Shown here in pieces: positions 50,061-58,390 of a stretch of DNA of 64,000 nt. Below the pieces are notes generated by a model. It had not been told where the DNA came from, ran no database searches, and was given only the letters and a program-made list of their open reading frames with translations. The position numbers and the translations under genes were made by a program. The stretch is from NCBI RefSeq assembly GCF_014203115.1, contig NZ_JACHIJ010000006.1, positions 62,001 to 126,000 on the forward strand. The letters run 5' to 3'. The first letter of the stretch is position 1; every line of letters begins with the position of its first letter. Source of the DNA: Afipia massiliensis. Lineage in GTDB: Bacteria; Pseudomonadota; Alphaproteobacteria; Rhizobiales; Xanthobacteraceae.

Positions 50061-50366
50061 TTAAACCTGCTTCGGCTGCCCGCCACGTCGGCTTGCGAAA
50101 TTCTGGACTGTCTCCCAATCAGATCGTATGAGTGCCTGCTTCTTCGCGCGGCCCCCAACCTTTGATCTGTCTTTCGGCTGCGATCGCATCGGTGATCCGA
50201 TCGAAATATTGAGACCAAGCCAGTTCAACCGGTCGTCTCGAATGAGTGTAACCGGGAAAATATCTCTGATTGTGCTGATTGACCCTGATGGCGAGATCGC
50301 CTCCGTCGCGCAACCGACGTAAAACGACTTGTCCGCGCACAAGAGAATGTAGACGTGCGCCCCCAT
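50061..50366 (-). pseudogene. GIY-YIG nuclease-family gene with two compensating frameshifts
   Basis: Read on the reverse strand from ATG 50366, the protein begins 'MGAHVYILLCADKSFYVGCA', the GIY-YIG signature (VYIL...YVG). After about 20 residues the frame must shift by a missing base (near 50300) to continue as 'LAIRVNQHNQRYFPGYTHSR' and RPVELAWSQYFDRITDAIAAERQIKGW. Then an extra base, in a run of five C at 50152-50156, returns it to the first frame to end 'KKQALIRSDWETVQ...'. The composite is about 100 residues, the normal size for small YhbQ-like GIY-YIG proteins. Two indels in so short a gene make it a likely pseudogene; sequencing error in the homopolymer is the alternative. Family A repeats sit within 15 bases of both ends. 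Confidence 0.8.
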
Positions 50367-50371
50367 CGCTC

Positions 50372-50414
50372 GCCATCCTTCGAGGCTCGCAAGAGCTCGC
50401 ACCTCAGGATGACG
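50372..50414. repeat. Palindromic repeat family A, copy 5
   Basis: CCATCCTTCGAGGCTCGC...GCACCTCAGGATGACG, five bases upstream of the GIY-YIG start, so any promoter of that gene would have to lie in or beyond the repeat. It has the same orientation as copy 3. Confidence 0.85.
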
Positions 50415-50429
50415 AGCTTGTTTTCCGTG

Positions 50430-50795
50430 TTACGCCTGCGCCGCGCTGATCACCTTGCACGCGCCTTCGGCGGCTTCAGTGTCGATGAAGGGGAATTTCG
50501 TTTTCTTGAACAGCTTCGTGGTCTTCGGCTTGACCTTCAGCGCCAGCTTCTGCTCGGTTTCGATCTTCCGGCCGCCGGTCTTCGACATGTAATCGCATTT
50601 CACGCGGATGTCCTTGACCGCGAAATCATTGTCGTTGGTGACGGTGATGTCCGCGGTTCCGATGTTGTTGGAGCCGGGCTTGCGCCACTTCTCGATCGAG
50701 ATCTTGACCTTGTCGCCGGGCTCGGCGGCGGTGGCTGCGCCGGTCGCGCCGAGAAAGATCGCGGCGATGGCGGAAACGATGATCGTTGTCTTCAT
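50430..50795 (-). CDS. Small secreted protein of unknown function
   Basis: A 121-residue protein with a clear signal peptide (MKTTIIVSAIAAIFLGATGA then ATAA, cleavage near residue 24). The mature part is about 97 residues, beta-rich and basic, with two cysteines ('VKCDYMSKTGG' and 'EGACKVISAAQA') that could form one disulfide. 'ADITVTNDNDFAVKDIRVKC' resembles FxLYD-like beta-sandwich domains of envelope proteins, but I cannot name the family with confidence. It is a lone gene: repeat material lies downstream and the divergent amidase lies 171 bases away. Confidence 0.75.
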   Translation of the reverse strand: MKTTIIVSAIAAIFLGATGAATAAEPGDKVKISIEKWRKPGSNNIGTADITVTNDNDFAVKDIRVKCDYMSKTGGRKIETEQKLALKVKPKTTKLFKKTKFPFIDTEAAEGACKVISAAQA

Positions 50796-50966
50796 GGTCG
50801 TAATCCTGACTGTTCCAATGCGGCCTCGACCGCCGGAGCGGCGGCCATAAATCCAAAGCGGCCTTAAAATCCAAAAAAGAACGTGCAGCCATTGAGCGCG
50901 AGCGTTTCACCGTTACTATAACGGCCGCGACATCGATGCGGCAACGGCTGTTGAACAGGAATTGCA

Positions 50967-52370
50967 ATGAACGATATCTGGCGACTCTCGGCAGCCGATC
51001 TTGCGGCGCACATCCGCTCACGCACGCTCTCGGCGAGGGAGGCCGCGCAGGCCGCCCTCGATCGATTGAATGCCGTCAATCCCGCGATCAATGCCGTGGT
51101 CGATCATCGGCCCGAAGACACGCTGGCACAGGCCGACGCAGTTGATGCCGCGCTTGCGAAGGGCGAAAATCCCGGCGCGCTCGCAGGTGTGCCGATCACG
51201 ATCAAGGTCAACATCGACCAAGCCGGATTCGCTACCACGAACGGCGTGAAGTTGCAGCGTGACCTGGTGGCGCAGACCAACAGTCCGGTGGTGGACAATC
51301 TGCGCAAGGCAGGCGCAGTGATTGTCGGGCGCACAAACGCACCGGCATTCTCGTACCGCTGGTTCACGACCAACTTGCTGCATGGCGACACAAAGAATCC
51401 ACGCGATCCCTCGATCACGCCGGGCGGATCGTCGGGCGGCGCGGCGTCCGCCGTCACGGCAGGTATCGGCCATATCGCGCACGGCACCGACATCGCGGGC
51501 TCGATCCGCTATCCGGCCTATGCCTGCGGGGTTCACGGCCTTCGTCCTTCGCTCGGCCGCATTCCCGCATTCAATGCCGCGCTCCCGGAACGGCCCATCG
51601 GCCCCCAGATCACGGCGGTCTCCGGCCCGATTGCGCGCACCGTAGGGGATGTGCGGCTGGCGCTCCATGCCATGGCGCAGCGCGATGTGCGCGACCCTTG
51701 GTGGGTGCCCGCACCGCTCGAAGGGCCGGCGCGGCGCAAGCACGCCGCGATATGCCTGCGCCCCGGCGGCCTTGAGACGGTCAAGGAAGTCACCGACGCG
51801 GTCGTGGACGCCGGCAAGCGGCTGGAGCGGGCAGGCTGGAGCGTCGAGGAAGTCACCGAGATTCCGCCGTTCGAAGAAGCGGCAGAGTTGCAGGTCAAGC
51901 TGTGGCTCGCGGACGGCTACGACGCGATGCTCGATGCCGCCGAGCGCGAAGGCGATCCGGGCGCGCTTGCGGTGCTGCGCGGTCACGAGAAGATGGCGCG
52001 CTCGATCGACCTCGCTGCATTCTCCAAAGCGCTGACGCGGCGCGCGACGCTGGTCCGCGCCTGGGGGACATTCTTCGAGACCTATGCCGTCATCGTGATG
52101 CCGCCGTGCGGCGAACTGCCGTTTCCATGGCAACTCGATTTGAAGGACGACACGTCGTTCCGGCGGGTGTGGCGGGCGCAGATGCCGCAGATCGCGCTGC
52201 CGTTCATCGGCATGCCGGGACTGACGGTTTCGACCGGGCTGGTCGGCCGCATTCCTGTCGGCGTTCAGATCGTCGCCGGACGCTACAGGGAAGATCTCTG
52301 CTTGCTGGCGGGCGAGGCAATCGAGGCGGGCGGCGTGCCCGTAAGCCCGATCGATCCGGTGCTGGCCTGA
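50967..52370 (+). CDS. Amidase (amidase signature family)
   Basis: A 467-residue amidase-signature enzyme. The Ser-Ser-Lys triad can be placed: Lys80 in 'GVPITIKVNIDQ', Ser155/156 in 'TPGGSSGGAASAV' and Ser179 in 'GTDIAGSIRYPAYACG'. Size is typical. It hydrolyses a carboxamide to an acid and ammonia; substrate is not predictable, and it is not the GatA of a GatCAB set because gatB/gatC are absent. It is followed after 444 bases by an MFS transporter in the same direction. A reverse-strand open frame overlaps its last 90 bases. Confidence 0.92.
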   Translation: MNDIWRLSAADLAAHIRSRTLSAREAAQAALDRLNAVNPAINAVVDHRPEDTLAQADAVDAALAKGENPGALAGVPITIKVNIDQAGFATTNGVKLQRDLVAQTNSPVVDNLRKAGAVIVGRTNAPAFSYRWFTTNLLHGDTKNPRDPSITPGGSSGGAASAVTAGIGHIAHGTDIAGSIRYPAYACGVHGLRPSLGRIPAFNAALPERPIGPQITAVSGPIARTVGDVRLALHAMAQRDVRDPWWVPAPLEGPARRKHAAICLRPGGLETVKEVTDAVVDAGKRLERAGWSVEEVTEIPPFEEAAELQVKLWLADGYDAMLDAAEREGDPGALAVLRGHEKMARSIDLAAFSKALTRRATLVRAWGTFFETYAVIVMPPCGELPFPWQLDLKDDTSFRRVWRAQMPQIALPFIGMPGLTVSTGLVGRIPVGVQIVAGRYREDLCLLAGEAIEAGGVPVSPIDPVLA

Positions 52371-52564
52371 AGGCGGCGCTTGGCGCTGAATACACTCTCG
52401 GTATCCGCGAGAAGTTGCTGTGTGCGCCTGACCACGCTTCGTCCGGCCTTGAGATCGCGGTTGGCGACGTGAAGCAGGCGATGCCCCTCGACGACGAGTT
52501 CACGGGCATGCTTCAACTGCTCGTCAAACGAGACAACCGCTGCCTCTGGCTTGGCCGTCGTCAT
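52283..52564 (-). CDS. Possible small helical protein overlapping the amidase end
   Basis: A 93-residue reverse-strand frame. Residues 1-60 look like a real soluble helical protein ('VVSFDEQLKHARELVVEGHR', 'LKAGRSVVRRTQQLLADTES'), while the last 30, which run antisense to the amidase gene, look like shadow translation. The upstream ATG 52564 has no strong ribosome site. I do not recognise a family. It is either a genuine small gene with an extended tail or chance. The rest of the 52371-52814 gap holds nothing I can support. Confidence 0.35.
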   Translation of the reverse strand: MTTAKPEAAVVSFDEQLKHARELVVEGHRLLHVANRDLKAGRSVVRRTQQLLADTESVFSAKRRLQASTGSIGLTGTPPASIASPASKQRSSL

Positions 52565-52814
52565 GATCCGGCTCCGTGTCCGCGCTAGTCCGACAGTCCA
52601 ACGCTGATGTTAGCCAATCGTTCAGCGTGAGTCCCGCTGAACGGCCAAACTTTCCACCAAAACCTGATCCGCAACGTAATGCTTTGGCGGTATGGGGGAA
52701 TCCGGCGTTGAACCTGACGCCGGCCGTGGCCGTCCAACCGGAAAGGCGGCAAACGCCGCCGCTTGCGAGGGCGGGCGTGCCGGTTATTCTCTCTGCACGC
52801 GGGGCGGGGTGGAC

Positions 52815-54098
52815 ATGAGCCAGACAAAGACGGCGGACCGGGGTGAACCGGCGGAAGCGTCTGCGCCGATGCCGGCGAGCAACCGCAAGGTCGGCGTCTA
52901 TCTTGCGCTGCTGCAACTGTTCTTCACGCTGGGCTGGACGATCTATGTGGTCTACCTGCCGCAGCTCGCGGCCAAGGTCGGGCTTCCTCCCGGCGCCGTC
53001 ATCGTCATTCTTCTGGTCGATCAGGCGATCTTCACCATCACCGATACGCTGATGGGTATCGCGGCGGATCGCATGACGCCGATCGTCGGGCGGCTCAGCC
53101 GCGTCGTGATCTGGCTGACGGTGGTTTCCTGCGCGGCGTTCATCGCGCTGCCGTTCGTCGCCGACCTCGGCCCGGACGCGAAGATCGCACTGATCGCGCT
53201 GACGATGACATGGGTCGTCACATCGTCGGCGTTGCGCGCGCCGCCGCTCGCCTTGCTCGGAAAGTTCGCAGCAAAACCGTCGATTCCGATGCTGTCGTGT
53301 CTCGTGATGCTCGGTTACGGCATCGCCGGCGCGGTCTCACCGTATCTCGGCGTCGTGCTGCGCAACCACGATCCGCGAATTCCCTTCGTGGTCTCGACCG
53401 TGGTGCTGCTGCTCACCGCGCTGATGATGTCGTGGATCGAGCGCCAGTTGCGCGAAGGCAAGTTGAGCGTGCCGGAGCGCAAGCCGCTGGCGGTGCCGAA
53501 ATCATGGGGCGCGCTGGCGCTGGTCTTCATCGTCGCGGTGCTTGTTCTCGCACTCGGCTATCAGCTGCACTTCAGCGTCAACAGCGCGCAGTTGTTCTTG
53601 CGGTTCGCCAAGCAGCCCGATCTGCAATGGCTGATGCCGGTGTACTGGATCGGCTTCAACATCGCGATGTTCCCAGCGAGCTTCGTCACGCGGCGGCTCG
53701 GCGGATTGCTGGTGATCGGCTGCGCGGGATTGCTCGGCGCAGGCGCGGTGTTCGGGATGGAGAATGCCACCGGGCTGAACACCATGATCGCGATGCAGTT
53801 CCTGGCCGGCGCGGCGTGGGGTTGCATCCTGATGAGCGCGGTCGCGGCTGCCATCGCGGTCAGCGGCGGCGCGGAAGGCAAGGTGCTCGGCCTGATGTTC
53901 TCCGCGCTGGCGCTGGCGACATTCGCGCGGATTGCCGCCGTGGCAGGCGGCCTGACGAAAGACCCCGCCTATCAGGCCTTGCTGCAATGGACGCCGATTC
54001 TGTGCTGGGCGCTGGCCGGCGCGGCCTTGCTGACGATTGCGGTGACGCGGCTGCGCAAATGGCGGGAGAGTGCCAATCCCGCCGATGCACCTGTCTAG
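52815..54098 (+). CDS. Major facilitator superfamily transporter
   Basis: A 427-residue membrane protein with about twelve hydrophobic segments, the first at 'VYLALLQLFFTLGWTIYVVY' (about 25-44). The loop between helices 2 and 3 has 'DTLMGIAADRMTPIVGRLSR', close to the MFS G-x-x-x-D-R-x-G-R-R motif. ATG 52815 follows a GGGGTGG stretch; the frame is open further upstream without support. The substrate is unknown. It lies downstream of the amidase and upstream of a haem-site exported protein, both in the same direction, but gaps of 444 and 101 bases leave co-transcription uncertain. Confidence 0.88.
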   Translation: MSQTKTADRGEPAEASAPMPASNRKVGVYLALLQLFFTLGWTIYVVYLPQLAAKVGLPPGAVIVILLVDQAIFTITDTLMGIAADRMTPIVGRLSRVVIWLTVVSCAAFIALPFVADLGPDAKIALIALTMTWVVTSSALRAPPLALLGKFAAKPSIPMLSCLVMLGYGIAGAVSPYLGVVLRNHDPRIPFVVSTVVLLLTALMMSWIERQLREGKLSVPERKPLAVPKSWGALALVFIVAVLVLALGYQLHFSVNSAQLFLRFAKQPDLQWLMPVYWIGFNIAMFPASFVTRRLGGLLVIGCAGLLGAGAVFGMENATGLNTMIAMQFLAGAAWGCILMSAVAAAIAVSGGAEGKVLGLMFSALALATFARIAAVAGGLTKDPAYQALLQWTPILCWALAGAALLTIAVTRLRKWRESANPADAPV

Positions 54099-54199
54099 AT
54101 AACGTGTGCATTTATTCCCGCAGTCCGGCTCCTTTTTCTCGTGGACGCTCTCCAACCTTTGACTTGGCAAAGGACAGGGGACGTCGCAGAACGAATGTC

Positions 54200-55648
54200 A
54201 TGCGAGTTCGCGTAATCCTTCAGGCGCTTTGCGTGATGCTTCCGATGGCTCTTGCAGCGACGGCGGGCCACGCGGCTGCGATGGAGCGCGGCGTTGCGAT
54301 CACCGATCCCGCAATTCTGCAACGCCTCGACAATGCGGGACTGAGCCTCGGCAAGCTGCTCGGTGCAGACGCCAACCGCTCCGGCGCGGAGCTATTCGCG
54401 TTGCCGTCGATGGGGCCATTGCAAGCCGCGACCGATCGCGATTTCAACAGCTATGTCCTCGAACACAGGGACGATCTCGACAGGCTTCATCTGTTCGACC
54501 GCGACGCGCTCAATGCGCCGGGAACGCGGTTCAGCCTGACCGGCATCGTCAACCGGATGGACCGCGCCTACGTCTCACCCGCCGAATGCGGCGAGATCCG
54601 CCTGATCTACCGGCCCATCGCCAACAGCGACTCCCCGAACAAGGAGGCTCCGCCGTCGCGCCTGCCGATGACGCTCAATCTCGTCGTGAAGGCCATGCCT
54701 GCAAGCACGAGCGATGCGACATGCGCCGAGCTGGCCCGGCGGTGGCTCGCTCTGGCCGATCAGCCCCCGACGACAGAGCGCGCGGCGATGCTCACCGCCA
54801 GCGGCGGTGCGCTCGAATGGGTGACGCGCGAGGCCATCGACCGCATCGAGATCGATGTGCAGATCGCCCGCGCATCGGCGGACGTCAACGACTTCGAGGG
54901 CAGGGCGGATTACCTGATGAAGGTGTTTCGCTACGACGGAAAGAACTTCGAAGAGTCGCCGCTGGAAAACCAGATCGACACCGCGCGAATTCAGGCCGAT
55001 GCCCGGCTGGCAGCGGACTTCAGGCAATGGCTGCTCGATCCGGTGCGGATTGCGGATCTCGATCGCGGGACGATCGTGCTGCCGGACCGGTTTCTTGCAT
55101 CGAGCGCCATCAATGTGACGCCTGCACATGATGACCTGAACAGCAAAGCACGCGCTCTGTTCACCGACGACGACATCGCTGCCGCGTTGGCGAAGGCATC
55201 CGCCAATGCGCCGCTGGAAAACCTGCAATCTCCGGCGGGCTTTATGCACAGGCTGAATGACATGACATGCAGCGGATGCCATCAGACCCGCGCAATCGGC
55301 GGCTTTCATCTTCCGGGAATGGAACGGCCGGGATGGGCGGCAGGTGCTGTGGTGGTCGCAGCATCGCCGCACTTCTTCGGCGATCAGGAGCGCCGCCGCG
55401 ACATCCTGATCGCGTTCCGCGACGGCCGCGCGCCGGATTTTACGCGGGGATTTTCCGCGCGTCCCCAGGCGCATCGCGCCAACGAACTGACCGGTACGAC
55501 CTATGTGAACGGATGGGGCGCGGTGTGTGACGCGGGTGCTGCGCCCGACAAGAGCTTCACGTCATGGACCTGCGCGGAGGGGCTGATGTGTCAGGCATCC
55601 GGCGCGAAGGATTCCCGCGCCGGTTTCTGTTTTCCGAAGAGCAATTAA
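54200..55648 (+). CDS. Exported protein with one haem-c (CXXCH) site
   Basis: A 482-residue protein with a signal peptide of about 25 residues (cleavage after GHA). Near the middle 'FSLTGIVNRMDRAYVSPAEC' and 'GEIRLIYRPIANSD' recall a pattern I remember from large exported proteins of myxobacteria and other bacteria of unknown function. A single CXXCH haem-binding site lies at residues 357-361 ('MTCSGCHQTRAIGGFHLPG'), with Met and His residues just after it that might be the second ligand. The C-terminus has four more cysteines (VCDAG, WTCAEGLMC, GFCF). It is thus probably a periplasmic c-type haem protein or one whose CXXCH binds another metal. ATG 54200 is the first start with a good signal sequence. 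Confidence 0.75.
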   Translation: MRVRVILQALCVMLPMALAATAGHAAAMERGVAITDPAILQRLDNAGLSLGKLLGADANRSGAELFALPSMGPLQAATDRDFNSYVLEHRDDLDRLHLFDRDALNAPGTRFSLTGIVNRMDRAYVSPAECGEIRLIYRPIANSDSPNKEAPPSRLPMTLNLVVKAMPASTSDATCAELARRWLALADQPPTTERAAMLTASGGALEWVTREAIDRIEIDVQIARASADVNDFEGRADYLMKVFRYDGKNFEESPLENQIDTARIQADARLAADFRQWLLDPVRIADLDRGTIVLPDRFLASSAINVTPAHDDLNSKARALFTDDDIAAALAKASANAPLENLQSPAGFMHRLNDMTCSGCHQTRAIGGFHLPGMERPGWAAGAVVVAASPHFFGDQERRRDILIAFRDGRAPDFTRGFSARPQAHRANELTGTTYVNGWGAVCDAGAAPDKSFTSWTCAEGLMCQASGAKDSRAGFCFPKSN

Positions 55649-55670
55649 CGCAACGCAGGGATTCCATGCC

Positions 55671-55748
55671 CGTTCGTCCCCGCGAAAGCGGGGACCCAGA
55701 TCTTTGAGGCCTTTGATTTCTGGATTCACGCTTTCGCGGGAATGAGCG
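55671..55748. repeat. Long inverted repeat of the CCCGCGAAAGCGGG type
   Basis: Arms CGTTCGTCCCCGCGAAAGCG and (on the other strand) CGCTCATTCCCGCGAAAGCG flank about 20 bases; each arm also contains its own CGC-GAAA-GCG hairpin. It lies between two convergent genes and may act as a bidirectional terminator. The core is a sequence common between genes in this bacterial group. Confidence 0.8.
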
Positions 55749-55774
55749 GAATTTTTTCCGATGACGTGCAGTGT

Positions 55775-56980
55775 TTACGCCACGATCCCCGCAGCGCGCA
55801 TCTTGGCGATTTCCGCTGCGGTGAAGCCCGCCGCCGCCAGCACCTCATCGCTGTTCTGGCCGACATGGGGCGCCATGCGCGGCTGCACTTTCTGCGCGCC
55901 CTCGATGAAGATCGGCGTGTTGATGGTGCGCAGGTCGCTGTCAGCAAACTGCACGACGGCTTCGGTCTCGCGCATCTGCGGATCGTCCGGAACGTCGGCG
56001 GAGATGCCGACGACGCCGAAAATGAGTCCGTTGCCGTCGAGAGTCTTGCGCCAGTGGGCGAGCGGCTTGGTCGCGAACACCTCGTCGAGGATCGCGATCA
56101 GGGCCGGTGCGTTCTTGTGGCGGATAGGCTTGGTCTCGAAGCGCGGGTCGGCGGCGAGTTCTTCGCGGCCGATCACTTTCACAAACACCGGCCACTGCTT
56201 GTCCTCGTTGAGCAGCGAGAGGATGATCCAGCGGTCGTCGCTGCACTTGTAGTGGCAGGTGACGGCATTCAGCGCGCGGTCGCGCGGCGGGCGCTTCTGG
56301 AAGGTCGCGCCGCAGAGGGCCGCCTGCGCATAGATGCCGTTGGACCAGATGCCGTTGACCATCAGGTTCGACATCACCTGCGTACCCTTGCCGGTGCGCT
56401 CGCGCTGATAGAGCGCGGTGGCGATGCCTGCGAACATCGACATCGCGCAGGGATGATCGCCCATGCCGGGCATCGAGCGGGCCGGTGTGCTCTCGTCGGT
56501 TTCGCGCACCAGGTCCATCAGGCCCGAGCGCGCCCACCATGCGTTGCTGTCGAAGCCCGGCTTGTCGGCTTCCGCGCCGATCTCGCCGTAGCCAGTGAAC
56601 GACGCATAGACCAGCCGGTCGTTGAGCGGGGCGAGGTCCTTGTAGGTGACGCCGAGCTTCTTGCGGACCGGAGGCGGGAAATTGGTGATGAACACGTCGC
56701 AGTCGGCGGCGAGCTTGCGCAACACGGCCTGCCCCTCGGGCTTGCTCAGGTCGAGCGCGAGGCTCTTCTTGTTGCGGCCTTCCAGCATCCACGCATAATT
56801 GTGCGGGCTGATGGGGTATCCCGGCAAATTAGGCAGGTTGCGGACCGGATCGCCTGCACCCGGCGGTTCGATCTTGATGACGTCGGCCCCGAAATCGGAC
56901 AGCGCCGTTGCCGCCGCGGGCGCGGCGATGAAACTGGCGCAGTCGATAACCTTGAGACCTTCGAAAATTCCCTGACCCAT
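55775..56980 (-). CDS. CoA-transferase family III (CaiB/BaiF)
   Basis: A 401-residue class III CoA-transferase. It opens 'FEGLKVIDCASFIAAPAAAT' and 'FGADVIKIEPPGAGDPVRNL'. The likely catalytic Asp aligns to 'GMGDHPCAMSMFAGIATALY' (near residue 172), the subgroup form of the motif. 'NFPPPVRKKLGVTYKDLAPL' and 'SFTGYGEIGAEADKPG' are further family marks. It is the most distal gene of a reverse-strand run with a PaaK-like ligase 49 bases upstream and a Liv-type transporter beyond, so it probably acts on the same imported acid. Confidence 0.92.
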   Translation of the reverse strand: MGQGIFEGLKVIDCASFIAAPAAATALSDFGADVIKIEPPGAGDPVRNLPNLPGYPISPHNYAWMLEGRNKKSLALDLSKPEGQAVLRKLAADCDVFITNFPPPVRKKLGVTYKDLAPLNDRLVYASFTGYGEIGAEADKPGFDSNAWWARSGLMDLVRETDESTPARSMPGMGDHPCAMSMFAGIATALYQRERTGKGTQVMSNLMVNGIWSNGIYAQAALCGATFQKRPPRDRALNAVTCHYKCSDDRWIILSLLNEDKQWPVFVKVIGREELAADPRFETKPIRHKNAPALIAILDEVFATKPLAHWRKTLDGNGLIFGVVGISADVPDDPQMRETEAVVQFADSDLRTINTPIFIEGAQKVQPRMAPHVGQNSDEVLAAAGFTAAEIAKMRAAGIVA

Positions 56981-57029
56981 GCGGTTTGTTCCCTTTTTTT
57001 GTTAAGGGCCGCCTGGGAGGTGACCCAAA

Positions 57030-58262
57030 TCAGTCGTTTTTGCGCTCGTCCGAGATCGCCTTGCCGTCATTCGGCAGCGAACCCGGTGCCACGAGGGTGA
57101 CATTGCCCTGTAGCTTTGTCACGGCACGCAGGGTCGATGCAACCTCATCCCGGAGCGATTCGCCGCTTGACGGGCATTCCGCAGACAGGGTCATGACATC
57201 GACTTCGCTGTCGCGCGTCACAACGAGGCGCAACCGCCCCAGTTCGGGGTGCCGCTTGCCGATTTCGGCGATCTGCTCGGGTCGGACGAACATGCCCTTG
57301 ACCTTAGTGGTCTGGTCGGCGCGGCCCATCCAGCCCTTGATCCGCATGTTGGTCCGGCCGCACGGGCTTTGTCCGGCCAGCACGGCGCTGAGATCGCCGA
57401 GCGCCAGGCGAACCCACGGATGATGCGGATCGAGCGTGGTGACGACGATTTCGCCGACGTCGCCGTCCGCCACCGGCTCGCCGGTTCCCGGGCGCACGAT
57501 TTCAACAATGATGTTCTCGTTGACCACCAGGCCTTCGCGCGCCGCAGTCTCGTAGGCGACGATGCCGAGGTCTGCGGTTCCGAAATTCTGATAGGCGTCG
57601 ACGCCGCGCGCCTTCATTTCGTCCTGCAGCGACTTGGGGAACGCCGCGCCCGATACCAGCGCGCGCTTGATCGAGGAGATGTCGCGGCCGGTCTTGTCCG
57701 CCGTGTCGAGCAGGATCTTCAGAAAATCCGGCGTGCCGGAATAGCCGACGGGGCGATAGGTTTCGATCAGTTCAAACTGCTGTTCGGTGTTGCCGGGGCC
57801 GCCGGGGATCACGGCGCAGCCGAGCGCGCGGGCTGAGCTATCGAAGATGAAGCCGCCGGGCGTCAGATGATAGCTGAAGGTGTTGAGCATGATGTCGCCC
57901 GGGCGAAAGCCTGCGGCGAACACCGCGCGCGCGCCGCGCCATGGATCGTCGGCGGCGACTTCCGGTTCGAAAATCGGACCGGGTGAGGTGAACAGGCGGC
58001 CGAACGATCCCGCCGGCGAGGATACGAAACCGCCGAACGGCGGCGCGGCCTTGTGCAGCGCGGGCAGTTCGGATTTGCGCAGCACCGGCAGTTTGGCGAG
58101 AGCGGCGCGGCTGGTGATGGTGGCGAGGTCGATGCCCTTGAAGCGCTCCGCATAGGCTGGTGCTTTCGCCGCAGCACGCAGCGCGCCGGGCAGCCGCGCG
58201 AACAGGTCGGCATCGCGCTCGGATGGCGAGCGGGTTTCGAGAGCATCGTAGTGGTTGGTCAT
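57030..58262 (-). CDS. Phenylacetate-CoA-ligase-like (PaaK family) enzyme
   Basis: A 410-residue member of the PaaK branch of AMP-forming ligases. 'SSPAGSFGRLFTSPG' occupies the phosphate-loop region but departs from the canonical S-SGTTG-PK form, so activity should be tested. 'GYSGTPDFLKILLDTADKTG', 'QNFGTADLGIVAYET' and 'GRADQTTKVKGMFVRPEQIA' are typical of the family. Genes of this type commonly sit beside Liv-type transporters in Bradyrhizobium-like genomes. It is 49 bases upstream of the CoA-transferase and separated from livF by a repeat-filled gap. Substrate probably aromatic or related, by family only. Confidence 0.85.
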   Translation of the reverse strand: MTNHYDALETRSPSERDADLFARLPGALRAAAKAPAYAERFKGIDLATITSRAALAKLPVLRKSELPALHKAAPPFGGFVSSPAGSFGRLFTSPGPIFEPEVAADDPWRGARAVFAAGFRPGDIMLNTFSYHLTPGGFIFDSSARALGCAVIPGGPGNTEQQFELIETYRPVGYSGTPDFLKILLDTADKTGRDISSIKRALVSGAAFPKSLQDEMKARGVDAYQNFGTADLGIVAYETAAREGLVVNENIIVEIVRPGTGEPVADGDVGEIVVTTLDPHHPWVRLALGDLSAVLAGQSPCGRTNMRIKGWMGRADQTTKVKGMFVRPEQIAEIGKRHPELGRLRLVVTRDSEVDVMTLSAECPSSGESLRDEVASTLRAVTKLQGNVTLVAPGSLPNDGKAISDERKND

Positions 58263-58278
58263 GGGTAGTCCATATGTT

Positions 58279-58383
58279 CGTCATTGCGAGGAGCGAAGCG
58301 ACGAAGCAATCCAGTCTTGCGTCAATTCTCACCGCAGGCGTGTGTGGCCATGTCTGGATTGCTTCGCTGCGCTCGCAATGACG
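58279..58383. repeat. Inverted repeat of the GTCATTGCGAGGAGCGAAG type
   Basis: The left arm (58279-58314) begins CGTCATTGCGAGGAGCGAAG and ends GCAATCCAG; the right arm (58354-58383) is CTGGATTGCTTCGCTGCGCT followed by CGCAATGACG. Together they fill the 128-base gap between livF and the PaaK-like gene. I recognise it as a very common intergenic element of Rhodopseudomonas/Nitrobacter/Bradyrhizobium-type genomes. Confidence 0.85.
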
Positions 58384-58390
58384 GATGTGG

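Noticed and set aside
50061-50366. Homing endonuclease or mobile intron
   Set aside because: The composite is a short stand-alone YhbQ-like GIY-YIG domain with no intron or target-gene context.
53210-54199. Upstream extension of the haem-site protein through the MFS gene
   Set aside because: The extension is MFS sequence in another frame; ATG 54200 gives a proper signal peptide.
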